Shown in pieces: positions 16,537-23,173 of a DNA stretch of 36,245 nt (the first letter of the stretch is position 1; each line of letters starts with the position of its first letter). The stretch is from Verrucomicrobiota bacterium. Lineage in GTDB: Bacteria > Verrucomicrobiota > Kiritimatiellia > CAIQIC01. A program made the translations under genes and the position numbers. The notes beneath the pieces are model-generated. The model did no database searches. It was not told the origin of the DNA and worked only from the letters and a program-made list of their open reading frames with translations. The stretch spans positions 1-36,245 of the forward strand of contig SCQF01000008.1 of NCBI GenBank assembly GCA_004321905.1. Direction: 5' to 3'.

Positions 16537-16762
16537 GGGTCGTCACGCTGAACTGGACGCGGTGCTCGCGGTCAGCGGCGAAGGCCAGCGCCGCGCGCAC
16601 ATCTTCCTCGGTAAGATCGGGATAATCAGCGGTGATCTCCGGCACCGTCATGCCGGCGGCCAACCAGCCGAGGATATCTTCCACCGTGATGCGCAAGCCG
16701 CGGATGCAGGGCTTGCCTCCACGTTTTCCCGGTTCCAGCGTGATGATGTGTTGATAGGTCAT
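16520..16762 (-). CDS. DUF433 antitoxin candidate
   Basis: 80 residues from ATG 16762 with GAGG about 7 bases upstream; the frame runs 15 codons further but the family begins near MTYQHIITLEPGKRGGKPC. The DUF433 core is complete: GKPCIRGLRITVEDILGWLAAGMTV forms a helix-turn-helix-like fold, followed by EITADYPDLTEEDVRAALAFAAD. DUF433 proteins are the usual partners of DUF5615 toxins and probably bind DNA and autoregulate. The gene is first in the DUF433-DUF5615-pyrC unit, so any autorepression would also affect pyrC. Confidence 0.87.
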   Translation of the reverse strand: MTYQHIITLEPGKRGGKPCIRGLRITVEDILGWLAAGMTVPEITADYPDLTEEDVRAALAFAADREHRVQFSVTTHEVAV

Positions 16763-16827
16763 TTTGGCCTCGAAAACTATATGAATATAACACACCAACT
16801 CGCGCACGCCAAGCGCCTAAAGTTCGC

Positions 16828-18042
16828 TCAGGCTTGGGCGATTGCCGGCGGCAAAGAATGTTGTTGTCCGCATTTGGGGCAGGCGACGGCGGGTTGACCA
16901 AAGTTCTGCGGCACCTTCAGATTCACGCCGCAATCGCAGGGAATCGCGAAGTAGCCGGCGGTGCGTTGAACCAGATTTTGTACCGCGCGCCATTGTTGCT
17001 GCGCGGTTTCGGCGGCAGGTGCGGCTTCACGCGCGGCGAGGGGTTGTGCGGATTGCGTGGTGGCGGCGCGCATCACGTTGTGTCCCGCGTGGGTTTGTTG
17101 GTAAGCGGTTTCGTAGGCGGCCAGCGAGACGTCGCTGGTCATCGTGCGCAGCACGCGGATGCGGTCGGCGGTGGAAGGATGCGTGCTGAACACGCTCGTG
17201 GTTTCGCCGACGGCGGCCTGCGGATTGACGATGAACATTGGCGCGAGCGCGCGGCTGACTTCCAACTCGCCGTGTTGCGCACCGGAGATTTTTTCCAACG
17301 CCGAGGCCAGCCCGGCGGGATAACGCGTGAACTGCGCGCTGGAGGCATCGGCCAGATATTCGCGGCGCCGTGAGCAGGCGAAGTACAGCAGTTGCGCCAG
17401 AATCGGCGCGAGAATCGCGAGCACCAACGCGATGACCATCATGATCACCGCCGCCTGACCGCCACCGCGACTATCCGAACGCCGGGAACGACCGCCACCA
17501 AAGCGCATCCCGCGCAAATAGAGGTCAGCCAACAAGATCACCGCGCCCATCGTCACACCGGCGAGCGTCATGAAGAGCGTGTCGCGGTTGGTGATGTGAC
17601 CCAGTTCGTGGCCGATTACGCCCTGCAATTCATCGCGGTTCAACTGCGCGAGTAGTCCGCTGGTCACGGCGACCGCCGCACGCTCCGGCTTGAGGCCGAC
17701 GGCGAACGCGTTGGGCGCAGGGTTATCAATCACGTAGACTTTCGGCATCGCGGGCAGGCCGGAGGCGATCTTCATTTCTTCAACGATGTTGAAAAGCTGC
17801 GGCGCATCGTCGTGCGTCACCTCGCGCGCACCGGCGGCGGCGAGCAGGATGCTCTCGCCCGCCGCCAGGTTGACCAGCAGCATCACGATCCAAACCACCA
17901 TCGCCACCGCGACGCCGAAGTAACCGCCTTCCTCGCCGCCAAAACCCCAGCCGATGCTAAGGCCCAGCCCCGCCAACACCAGCGCGAGGACGACAATCAG
18001 CGCCGCTGATTTGCGACGATTGCTCTGGATTAGTTCCCACAT
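16828..18042 (-). CDS. M48 metallopeptidase (HtpX-like) with C-terminal zinc ribbon
   Basis: 404 residues. Two N-terminal transmembrane segments (about 13-33 and 43-65) precede the M48 catalytic region: KVYVIDNPAPNAFAVG, then GVIGHELGHITNRDT (H145, E146, H149). Two more membrane segments follow (TLAGVTMGAVILLADLYL and AAVIMMVIALVLAILAPIL), and then the third zinc ligand in RRREYLADASSAQF. HPSTADRIRVL closes the protease domain. An Ala/Gln-rich linker leads to a zinc ribbon, CDCGVNLKVP and VACPKCGQQHS, not part of canonical HtpX. HtpX-type proteases degrade damaged membrane proteins. It lies downstream of lemA, a common pairing. Confidence 0.9.
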   Translation of the reverse strand: MWELIQSNRRKSAALIVVLALVLAGLGLSIGWGFGGEEGGYFGVAVAMVVWIVMLLVNLAAGESILLAAAGAREVTHDDAPQLFNIVEEMKIASGLPAMPKVYVIDNPAPNAFAVGLKPERAAVAVTSGLLAQLNRDELQGVIGHELGHITNRDTLFMTLAGVTMGAVILLADLYLRGMRFGGGRSRRSDSRGGGQAAVIMMVIALVLAILAPILAQLLYFACSRRREYLADASSAQFTRYPAGLASALEKISGAQHGELEVSRALAPMFIVNPQAAVGETTSVFSTHPSTADRIRVLRTMTSDVSLAAYETAYQQTHAGHNVMRAATTQSAQPLAAREAAPAAETAQQQWRAVQNLVQRTAGYFAIPCDCGVNLKVPQNFGQPAVACPKCGQQHSLPPAIAQA

Positions 18043-18086
18043 TGTAAAAAGCTTTCGGCTATCAGCGTTCAGCGGTTCGGAATTCT

Positions 18087-18146
18087 GGACAGGATTTACA
18101 GGACGAACTGGATGAAAACCAAGTTGCTATCCTGTTAATCCCGTCT
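18087..18146. repeat. Fold-back repeat (ACAGGATT type) between lemA and the M48 gene
   Basis: GACAGGATTTACAGGAC (from 18088) is an imperfect inverted match to ATCCTGTTAATCCCGTC (18129-18145), the latter running into the lemA stop. ATCAGCGTTCAGCGG (about 18061) beside it is another degenerate repeat, similar to GGCTTTCAGCG near 11991. The whole 102-base gap is repeat-like. Confidence 0.7.
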
Positions 18147-18699
18147 AAAATTTTACCTGGGGTACTTCGCGTTGCGCGGCGTCCTGCAGTTCAAAGAATT
18201 CTGCCTTCTGGAAACCGCCGATACCCGCGACGATGTTTGTGGGGATACTTTCGATCTTGGTGTTGAAGGCCATCACGCTGTCGTTATAGAACTGACGCGC
18301 AAAGCCGATCTTGTTTTCCGTCGAGGCCAGTTCCTCTTGGATGGCGAGGAAGTTCTGGTTGGCCTTGAGTTCGGGATAATTTTCGGCAATGGCGAAGAAC
18401 TTGCTCAACGCCGAGCCCAGCAAGCCTTCCGCCTGCGCCGCTTGGCCCGCGCCCTGCGCCTTCATCGCCGCCGCGCGCGCATTGGTCACCGCCTCCAACG
18501 TGCCGCGTTCATGCGTCACATAGCCCTTGGCGGTTTCGACCAGATTCGGGATCAGGTCGTGCCGCCGCTTGAGCTGGACGTCAATTTGCGACCAGGAGTT
18601 CTTCACTTGGTTGCGCGACTGGACCAGCCCGTTATACGCACCGACAAACCACAATACCAAAACCACCACCACGCCCAATATGATCAATAACGGAATCAT
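18145..18699 (-). CDS. lemA: LemA family protein
   Basis: 184 residues. An N-terminal transmembrane anchor (LLIILGVVVVLVLWFVGAYNGLV) is followed by the LemA helical domain: SRNQVKNSWSQIDVQLKRRHDLIPNLVETAKGY, then FFAIAENYPELKANQNFLAIQEELASTENKI and FARQFYNDSVMAFNTKIESIP, all hallmark blocks. LemA proteins have a coiled-coil-like bundle exposed outside the membrane and are often linked to membrane stress proteases. The start overlaps the zinc ribbon gene stop by four bases (ATGA), and the M48 gene follows after a repeat-filled gap. Confidence 0.95.
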   Translation of the reverse strand: MIPLLIILGVVVVLVLWFVGAYNGLVQSRNQVKNSWSQIDVQLKRRHDLIPNLVETAKGYVTHERGTLEAVTNARAAAMKAQGAGQAAQAEGLLGSALSKFFAIAENYPELKANQNFLAIQEELASTENKIGFARQFYNDSVMAFNTKIESIPTNIVAGIGGFQKAEFFELQDAAQREVPQVKF

Positions 18700-19088
18700 T
18701 TTTCACTCCTTTGTTTTTGTTCTTCCCCAAAAAGTGCCCGTAGATGCCGGGCGACGGCCTCCGCTTCCGGGCCACGCTGTGCCTGCGCCAGCGCCGTCAG
18801 TTCGCCGCGATCCAGCCAGATTCCATGCCGCGCCGGACAAGCATCTACTTCGATGGTCGAGTTGTCGAAATGCCCCGTGTCCATTTTACGCGGACACCGC
18901 GGACACCGCCGCGCACCAGCGCGCGCATTTTTCAGCGTCATGCCTGCCGGCGTTTCCGGGCGACCCGTCAACAAGAGTCCCAACTCGCCGGCGTCCAGCC
19001 ACACGCCGCCGCACGCCGGACAATGATCCAGCTCGATCCCCTGATATTCGAGGATCAGCATCACTTTCTCACACGCCGGACATTGCAT
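18696..19088 (-). CDS. Double TFIIB-type zinc ribbon protein
   Basis: 130 residues with two zf-TFIIB-like units. The first is CPACEKVMLILEYQGIELDHCPACGGVWLD (described in parts: Cys pairs at 3/6 and 23/26, then the GGVWLDAGEL signature). The second begins CPRCPRKMDTG near residue 62 and ends CPARHGIWLDRGEL, where the expected second Cys of the last pair is replaced by Arg-His. The C-terminus is helical and charged. These small proteins are common beside membrane and stress genes; their function is unknown. It is translationally coupled to lemA. Confidence 0.88.
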   Translation of the reverse strand: MQCPACEKVMLILEYQGIELDHCPACGGVWLDAGELGLLLTGRPETPAGMTLKNARAGARRCPRCPRKMDTGHFDNSTIEVDACPARHGIWLDRGELTALAQAQRGPEAEAVARHLRALFGEEQKQRSEK

Positions 19089-19097
19089 GGTCTTGCC

Positions 19098-19283
19098 TCA
19101 CCGCCGCAGCCGCACCCACAGCATCAAAAAAAACGTAACCACAAAACAGAGGAAAGATACACCCACCAGCCCGTACATCCAGTCGCGCAGTGATGGCCCG
19201 CCCAGATAACAGACTAGCGCGCCGGTGCCGGCGGCATAGCTCAAAATGCGGAAGAGATAGTAAAAAAATTTCATGTGCGCCAT
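19098..19283 (-). CDS. Small two-helix membrane protein
   Basis: 61 residues from ATG 19283, or 58 from ATG 19274. Two hydrophobic segments are seen: FFYYLFRILSYAAGTGALVCYL and MYGLVGVSFLCFVVTFFLML, joined by a short loop (GGPSLRDW) and ending in a basic WVRLRR tail. It matches no family I can name. It lies 9 bases upstream of the zinc ribbon gene on the same strand and is probably the first gene of the zinc ribbon-lemA-M48 unit. The ribosome site is weak, so coding status is likely but not certain. Confidence 0.65.
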   Translation of the reverse strand: MAHMKFFYYLFRILSYAAGTGALVCYLGGPSLRDWMYGLVGVSFLCFVVTFFLMLWVRLRR

Positions 19284-19472
19284 CTTACGCGACGCGACGT
19301 GAGTTACAACCGTTTTCAGACTAACTTTTGCTCTGTAAAATCAAGCTTTCGGCGCGTTCGGAGAACACGCCGAATCTTCGGTCGTTATATAATATTTTCG
19401 CGTCAAAAGAATGGTCGGGGCGGAGCGTGTGCGCTATCCTGCCGCGACACAACGACCGTGAGGAGAAAAACC

Positions 19473-19895
19473 ATGGCGCGCGTGAAATTGGATCTGCCGG
19501 AAAAATTCGCCTTCGAGACGGAGTTGCCCGTGCGCATCACCGATATCAACTATGGCCAGCACCTCGGCAATGCCGAGCTGCTCGGTCTGCTGCACGAAGC
19601 GCGTATCCGCTTTCTGCGCAGCCATGATTTGAGCGAGCTCGATGTCGGCGGCTGCGGTTTGATCATGACCGATGCGGTTCTCGTTTACAAAGCCCAAGCC
19701 GGCTGTGGTGATGTGCTTCGCATTCAGGTGGCTGTTCAGGATTTCGGTCCGCTCGGTTGCGACTTGGTCTACCGCGTGACGAATACCACCAGTGGTGTGG
19801 AAGTGGCCCGCGCCAAGACCGGCCTCGTCTGCTTTGACTATGCCGCCGGCAAGGTCGTCCGCTGTCCGGAGAAGTTCCGCGCGGCATTGGCGTAG
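19473..19895 (+). CDS. Hotdog-fold acyl-CoA thioesterase (4HBT type)
   Basis: 140 residues from ATG 19473 with a strong GAGGAG site 8 bases upstream; the longer open frame upstream lacks family similarity. The hotdog signature is VRITDINYGQHLGNAELLGLLHEARIRFL in pieces: the Asp-x-(N/D)-x3-H loop and the following helix. IMTDAVLVYKAQAGCGDVLRIQVAV and ARAKTGLVCFDYAAGKV complete the fold. Such proteins hydrolyse acyl-CoA thioesters, often short-chain or aromatic. TATAAT at 19388-19393 is a possible -10 box with no good -35. A palindrome pair starts two bases after the stop. Confidence 0.88.
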   Translation: MARVKLDLPEKFAFETELPVRITDINYGQHLGNAELLGLLHEARIRFLRSHDLSELDVGGCGLIMTDAVLVYKAQAGCGDVLRIQVAVQDFGPLGCDLVYRVTNTTSGVEVARAKTGLVCFDYAAGKVVRCPEKFRAALA

Positions 19896-19896
19896 G

Positions 19897-19946
19897 TTTT
19901 CCAAGGCTAAGAAAAACCATACCTGCGCTTTTCCAAGCCTTGGAAA
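19897..19946. repeat. Paired palindrome after the thioesterase stop
   Basis: 19897-19915 is a decayed copy (right arm CTAAG instead of CTTGG); 19929-19946 is intact. Start to start they are 32 bases apart. The pair begins directly after the thioesterase TAG and ends about 20 bases before the presumed nikR promoter. Confidence 0.88.
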
Positions 19947-19963
19947 CGGTCCCATCGTCGGGC

Positions 19964-20009
19964 TTGACGCCGGCGGAGCTGATGTTATTTTTTAAGCGAA
20001 AGGTAACAC
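19964..20009 (+). promoter_or_regulatory. Probable nikR promoter with NikR operator
   Basis: TTGACG (19964-19969) and TATTTT (19986-19991) form a plausible -35/-10 pair with a 16-base spacer. Overlapping the -10 and the ribosome site is a dyad, ATGTTAT (19982-19988) and GTAACAC (20003-20009), with a 14-base spacer. The right half is identical to the GTAACAC half-site described for NikR operators in some bacteria (GTGTTAC-N13/14-GTAACAC); the left half matches five of seven. It lies right before the nikR ATG and suggests autoregulation and nickel repression of the importer operon. Confidence 0.55.
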
Positions 20010-20010
20010 C

Positions 20011-20439
20011 ATGAAAAACGAACGCCTTTGCCGGTTCAGCATCTCAATGCCGGCCACGATTGCCCGGCAGCTCGATGCCCTGGTGCATACCAAGGGGTAT
20101 GCCAACCGCTCGCAGGCGGTTGCCGAGTTGGTGCGCAGCCGGCTCGTTGAGCACCATCAAGAGCTGGGTGACCGCGAGATCGCCGGGACGATCACGCTGG
20201 TCTATGACCATCATAAACCACATTTGCAAGCGGCGCTGACGGATATTCAGCACGACCATCACAGCGTGATCGTTTCCACCATGCACGTGCACCTCGATCA
20301 TCACAACTGTCTCGAGGTGTTGGTTGTCCGCGGTAAAGGCGCGGTAATCCGCCAAATCGCTGATGAGCTTCTCGCGGCCAAAGGTGTTAAACACGGGCGA
20401 CTGACGATCACCACCACCGGCCGCGATTTCGAGACCTGA
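20011..20439 (+). CDS. nikR: Nickel-responsive regulator NikR
   Basis: 142 residues. The N-terminal ribbon-helix-helix (RFSISMPATIARQLDALV, then RSQAVAELVRSRL) binds DNA. The ACT-like C-terminal domain has the high-affinity nickel site in HVHLDHHNCLEVLV (H92, H94, C100), with the partner His in DIQHDHHSV (about H81-H84) from the other subunit. Length and residues match functional NikR. It opens an operon with a CbiMQO-type importer, so nickel is the likely substrate of that transporter. Seven bases separate its stop from the cbiM ATG. Confidence 0.95.
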   Translation: MKNERLCRFSISMPATIARQLDALVHTKGYANRSQAVAELVRSRLVEHHQELGDREIAGTITLVYDHHKPHLQAALTDIQHDHHSVIVSTMHVHLDHHNCLEVLVVRGKGAVIRQIADELLAAKGVKHGRLTITTTGRDFET

Positions 20440-20446
20440 TTTCGCC

Positions 20447-21361
20447 ATGCACATCCCTGATGGATTTCTGGATGCGAAGACGGCGCTGACCACCGGCGTA
20501 CTGGCGGCGGCTGGTCTGGGCGTGGCGTTGCGACGCGTGCGAGAAACGCTCCCGCCACAGCGCCTGCCGTTGCTCGGTTTGGCGGCGGCGTTCATTTTTG
20601 TGGCGCAGATGTTGAACTTTCCCGTGGGGGGCGGCACGTCGGGCCATCTCGTCGGTGGCGCGCTGGCAGCGATTTTGCTTGGCCCCGCGGCGGCGGTGGT
20701 GGCGCTGGGCGCGGTGATTATCCTGCAATGTCTGCTTTTCAACGACGGCGGTGTGACGGCACTGGGTGCAAATCTTTTCAACATGGCGGTGGTTACACCC
20801 ATCACGGCGTGGTTGGTGTTCCAGCCGCTGACGCGCTTCATTGGGCGGCGCACGGCGGTGGCGCTCGCGGCGTGGAGTTCCATCGTGCTCGCGGCGATCA
20901 TTTGTGCCGGCGAATTAGCGTGGTCGGGCCGTGTCGCGTGGCGATTGGTGCTGCCAGCGATGGGCGGCATTCACGCGCTGATCGGTCTCGGCGAGGCGTT
21001 CATCACCACGCTCGTACTCGGCGCGATTGCCGCGGCACGACCTGAACTCCTGGAAGCCAACGCGCCGATTCGCCGCCGCGAAGTGATCGGCTGGGGCCTA
21101 CTCGTGGCGTTGGGCGTGGTGCTCTTCATTGCGCCGTTTGCGTGTCCGTGGCCCGACGGCTTGGAAAAGGTCGCGGCCCGGCTCGGTTTTGAACACCACG
21201 CCGCGAACATGTTGCATGCGCCGTTGTCCGATTATGCCGTGCCGGGTCTCAAATCGGAAAAGCTTGGCACGATTTTGGCCGGGATCATCGGCACACTCGC
21301 GGTTTTTGTCTTGGCGTGGGCGACCGTGCGCCTCGTAGGAAGAAAAAACGCTGAAAACTGA
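20447..21361 (+). CDS. cbiM: ECF nickel/cobalt transporter S component (CbiM/NikM with NikN-like tail)
   Basis: 304 residues. The N-terminus MHIPDGFLD is the metal-binding ATCUN-like start of CbiM/NikM, with His2 a ligand. About six membrane helices follow, including FIFVAQMLNFPVGGGTSGHLVGG and NDGGVTALGANLFNMAVV, both core CbiM motifs. After residue 220 comes a PDGLEKVAARLGFE segment and a final membrane helix, the PDGLE-type extension found in NikMN fusions. It forms the substrate-specific component with CbiQ and CbiO. Given nikR upstream, nickel is likelier than cobalt. Confidence 0.92.
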   Translation: MHIPDGFLDAKTALTTGVLAAAGLGVALRRVRETLPPQRLPLLGLAAAFIFVAQMLNFPVGGGTSGHLVGGALAAILLGPAAAVVALGAVIILQCLLFNDGGVTALGANLFNMAVVTPITAWLVFQPLTRFIGRRTAVALAAWSSIVLAAIICAGELAWSGRVAWRLVLPAMGGIHALIGLGEAFITTLVLGAIAAARPELLEANAPIRRREVIGWGLLVALGVVLFIAPFACPWPDGLEKVAARLGFEHHAANMLHAPLSDYAVPGLKSEKLGTILAGIIGTLAVFVLAWATVRLVGRKNAEN

Positions 21362-21369
21362 TCGCTAAA

Positions 21370-21987
21370 ATGAACCCTGAATTCATAGATCGGTATAGCC
21401 GGCTGGATAGCCCGGTTCACAAGCTTCCGGTGGGATCCAAAATCGTCGCAGCCTTGGTGTTGGTGCTTGGCGTCGCGCTTTGGCCCGCCGTACCGTGGCA
21501 ACTTTTCGGTGCGGTCGGCGCTCTGTTGCTGGCGTTGATGTTGCTTAGCCAGATTCCACCGCGCTTTCTGCTGCGCCGGTTGCTGATCGCTGAACCGTTT
21601 GCGCTGTCCATCGCTGCGCTCGCTTTGTTCCAGCCCGGCGGATGGCACATCTTTCTGGTCATGCTGACGAAGAGTACGCTTTGTCTGGCGGCGATGATTT
21701 TACTGACCGCGACGACACCGTTCACCGACCTGCTTGCCGCGCTCCGCCGCGCGCGCATCCCGGTGGTTTTTGTGACCACACTGGCGCTGCTCTATCGCTA
21801 CCTTTTCGTGCTCGCCGACGAAAGCAGCCGGATGCGGCGCGCCCGTTTGAGCCGCAGTTTTGCGGAACACCGCGCCCATCAATGGCGCGCACTGGCGACC
21901 GTTGCCGGCCAACTTTTTATCCGCGCGAGCGGTCGGGCAGAGCGCATTTTTGCGGCGATGAGTGCACGCGGCTGGGAGCAAAAATGA
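21370..21987 (+). CDS. cbiQ: ECF transporter T component CbiQ
   Basis: 205 residues. DRYSRLDSPVHKLPVGSKI is the typical CbiQ N-terminus. Hydrophobic segments follow (IVAALVLVLGVALWP, LFGAVGALLLALMLL, FALSIAALALF, FLVMLTKSTLCLAAMILL). The cytoplasmic coupling helices carry the Ala-Arg-Gly motifs: RRARIPVVFVTTLALLYRY, MRRARLSRSF and the closing IFAAMSARGW. This subunit couples ATP hydrolysis by CbiO to the S component. Slightly short for the family but complete. The stop overlaps the cbiO ATG by four bases. Confidence 0.92.
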   Translation: MNPEFIDRYSRLDSPVHKLPVGSKIVAALVLVLGVALWPAVPWQLFGAVGALLLALMLLSQIPPRFLLRRLLIAEPFALSIAALALFQPGGWHIFLVMLTKSTLCLAAMILLTATTPFTDLLAALRRARIPVVFVTTLALLYRYLFVLADESSRMRRARLSRSFAEHRAHQWRALATVAGQLFIRASGRAERIFAAMSARGWEQK

Positions 21988-22742
21988 CCAACGCGATTGA
22001 AGTAAAAAACCTCCGCTATCGCTATCCCGATGGCTCGGAAGCGTTGCGCGGGGTCAGTTTCTCCGTCGGCGCCGGTGAGCGCGTCGCGTTGATTGGACCG
22101 AATGGCGCGGGGAAATCCACGCTGCTGCTGCACCTCAACGGTCTGCTGCCGGAACGCGCGATGGAAAATTCCGCCGTACAAATTGCTGGCGACGCCGTGA
22201 CGCCGGCAAACTTTTCCAAGGTTCGGAAAAACGTCGGATTTCTTTTCCAAGATCCGGAAGACCAGCTCTTTTGTCCGACGGTTTTCGAGGACGTCGCCTT
22301 CGGTCCGCGCCAGTTCGGGTTGCACGGCGCGGAATTGGCCGCAAAAGTCGGCGCGGCGCTCGCGCAAGTCGGCCTGACCGGCTACGAAAACCGTCCGCCG
22401 CATCATTTGAGCCGCGGTGAAAAACGGCGCGTGTGCCTCGCCGGTGTGCTGGTTTGCTCGCCGGCGGTGTTGGCACTCGACGAACCGACCACCGACCTTG
22501 ACCCGCGCGGTCGCCGCGAACTCAAAGCGCTGTTGCGCGAACTTCCCGCGGCGCAAATCATCGCCACGCACGACTTGGAATTGGTGGTGGAACACTGTTC
22601 GCGGGCCATTCTGTTCGATCGTGGCGCAATCATCGCCGATGGTCCGCCGGCGACCTTACTGGCCGATGAACCGCTGATGTTGGCCCACGGTTTGGAGCGT
22701 CCGCATATTCTTTCGCATCACCATCCGCATTCAAAAACTTGA
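21984..22742 (+). CDS. cbiO: ECF transporter ATPase CbiO
   Basis: 252 residues from ATG 21984; an upstream extension in frame overlaps cbiQ and is rejected. ABC ATPase motifs: Walker A GPNGAGKST, Q-loop FLFQDPEDQLFCPTVFEDVAFGP, signature HLSRGEKRRV (LSRGE in place of LSGGQ), Walker B VLALDEPTTDLD and the switch His in IIATHDLELV. It energises nickel/cobalt uptake. DNA at 22212-22260 matches the paired palindrome at the usual spacing, read as FSKVRK and LFQDP; since these residues fit the family, the match may be chance. The C-terminus is His-rich (ILSHHHPHS). Confidence 0.93.
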   Translation: MTNAIEVKNLRYRYPDGSEALRGVSFSVGAGERVALIGPNGAGKSTLLLHLNGLLPERAMENSAVQIAGDAVTPANFSKVRKNVGFLFQDPEDQLFCPTVFEDVAFGPRQFGLHGAELAAKVGAALAQVGLTGYENRPPHHLSRGEKRRVCLAGVLVCSPAVLALDEPTTDLDPRGRRELKALLRELPAAQIIATHDLELVVEHCSRAILFDRGAIIADGPPATLLADEPLMLAHGLERPHILSHHHPHSKT

Positions 22743-22760
22743 AACTCGAAATCCGAAACG
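22732..22760. repeat. Heptamer-like GAAACT/CGAAATC repeat
   Basis: AAACTTGAAACTCGAAATCC followed by GAAACGTCA consists of degenerate 7-base units (TGAAACT CGAAATC CGAAACG). It covers the last cbiO codons and the 31-base gap before the DUF721 gene. It is related in style to the other short tandem repeats of the window. Confidence 0.55.
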
Positions 22761-22773
22761 TCATGTTTCCCGC

Positions 22774-23169
22774 GTGCGTAAGGAACCTTTCAATCGGGGC
22801 GCCTGGGCCGTGGAGCGCGAACGCTGCCAAATTGCAGCTGAACGGCCTGCGCCCCGTCTGCACAATAGTTCGGTGGCGGATGTTGCCGGGCGTGTTCTGA
22901 AAAGCTGGAAATTGGATGGCCGCGCGGCGGAGTTACGCCTGATCGCCGCGTGGCCGGAGATTGTCGGGCCGCAGGTGGCGGCCCACGCGCGGCCCGGTCG
23001 GCTGGAACGTGGTTTGTTGGTGGTCTATGTCGCCAACTCGGTTTGGCTGGCGGAACTGAACCGGATGTTTCAGAAGCCGATGCTCGACAATATCCGGCGA
23101 CGCCTCGGTACCAATGATGTACGCACCTTGCGCTTGCAACTCGATCCCGATCCGCCCAACCGGAAATGA
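22774..23169 (+). CDS. DUF721 (DciA-like) protein
   Basis: 131 residues from GTG 22774. The DUF721 core is clear: LIAAWPEIVGPQVAAHARPGRLERGLLVVYV in pieces, then NSVWLAELNRMFQKPMLDNIRRRLG. DUF721 includes DciA, the helicase-loading factor of bacteria that lack DnaC; this protein could serve that role, but genomic context here (between an importer and membrane genes) gives no support. The N-terminal 35 residues are basic and poorly conserved. The next gene starts four bases after the stop. Confidence 0.83.
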   Translation: MRKEPFNRGAWAVERERCQIAAERPAPRLHNSSVADVAGRVLKSWKLDGRAAELRLIAAWPEIVGPQVAAHARPGRLERGLLVVYVANSVWLAELNRMFQKPMLDNIRRRLGTNDVRTLRLQLDPDPPNRK

Positions 23170-23173
23170 ACGC

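Noticed and set aside
21162-21175. Half palindrome GGCTTGGAAAAGG in cbiM
   Set aside because: It encodes the conserved PDGLEK motif of the NikN-like tail; only one arm is present.
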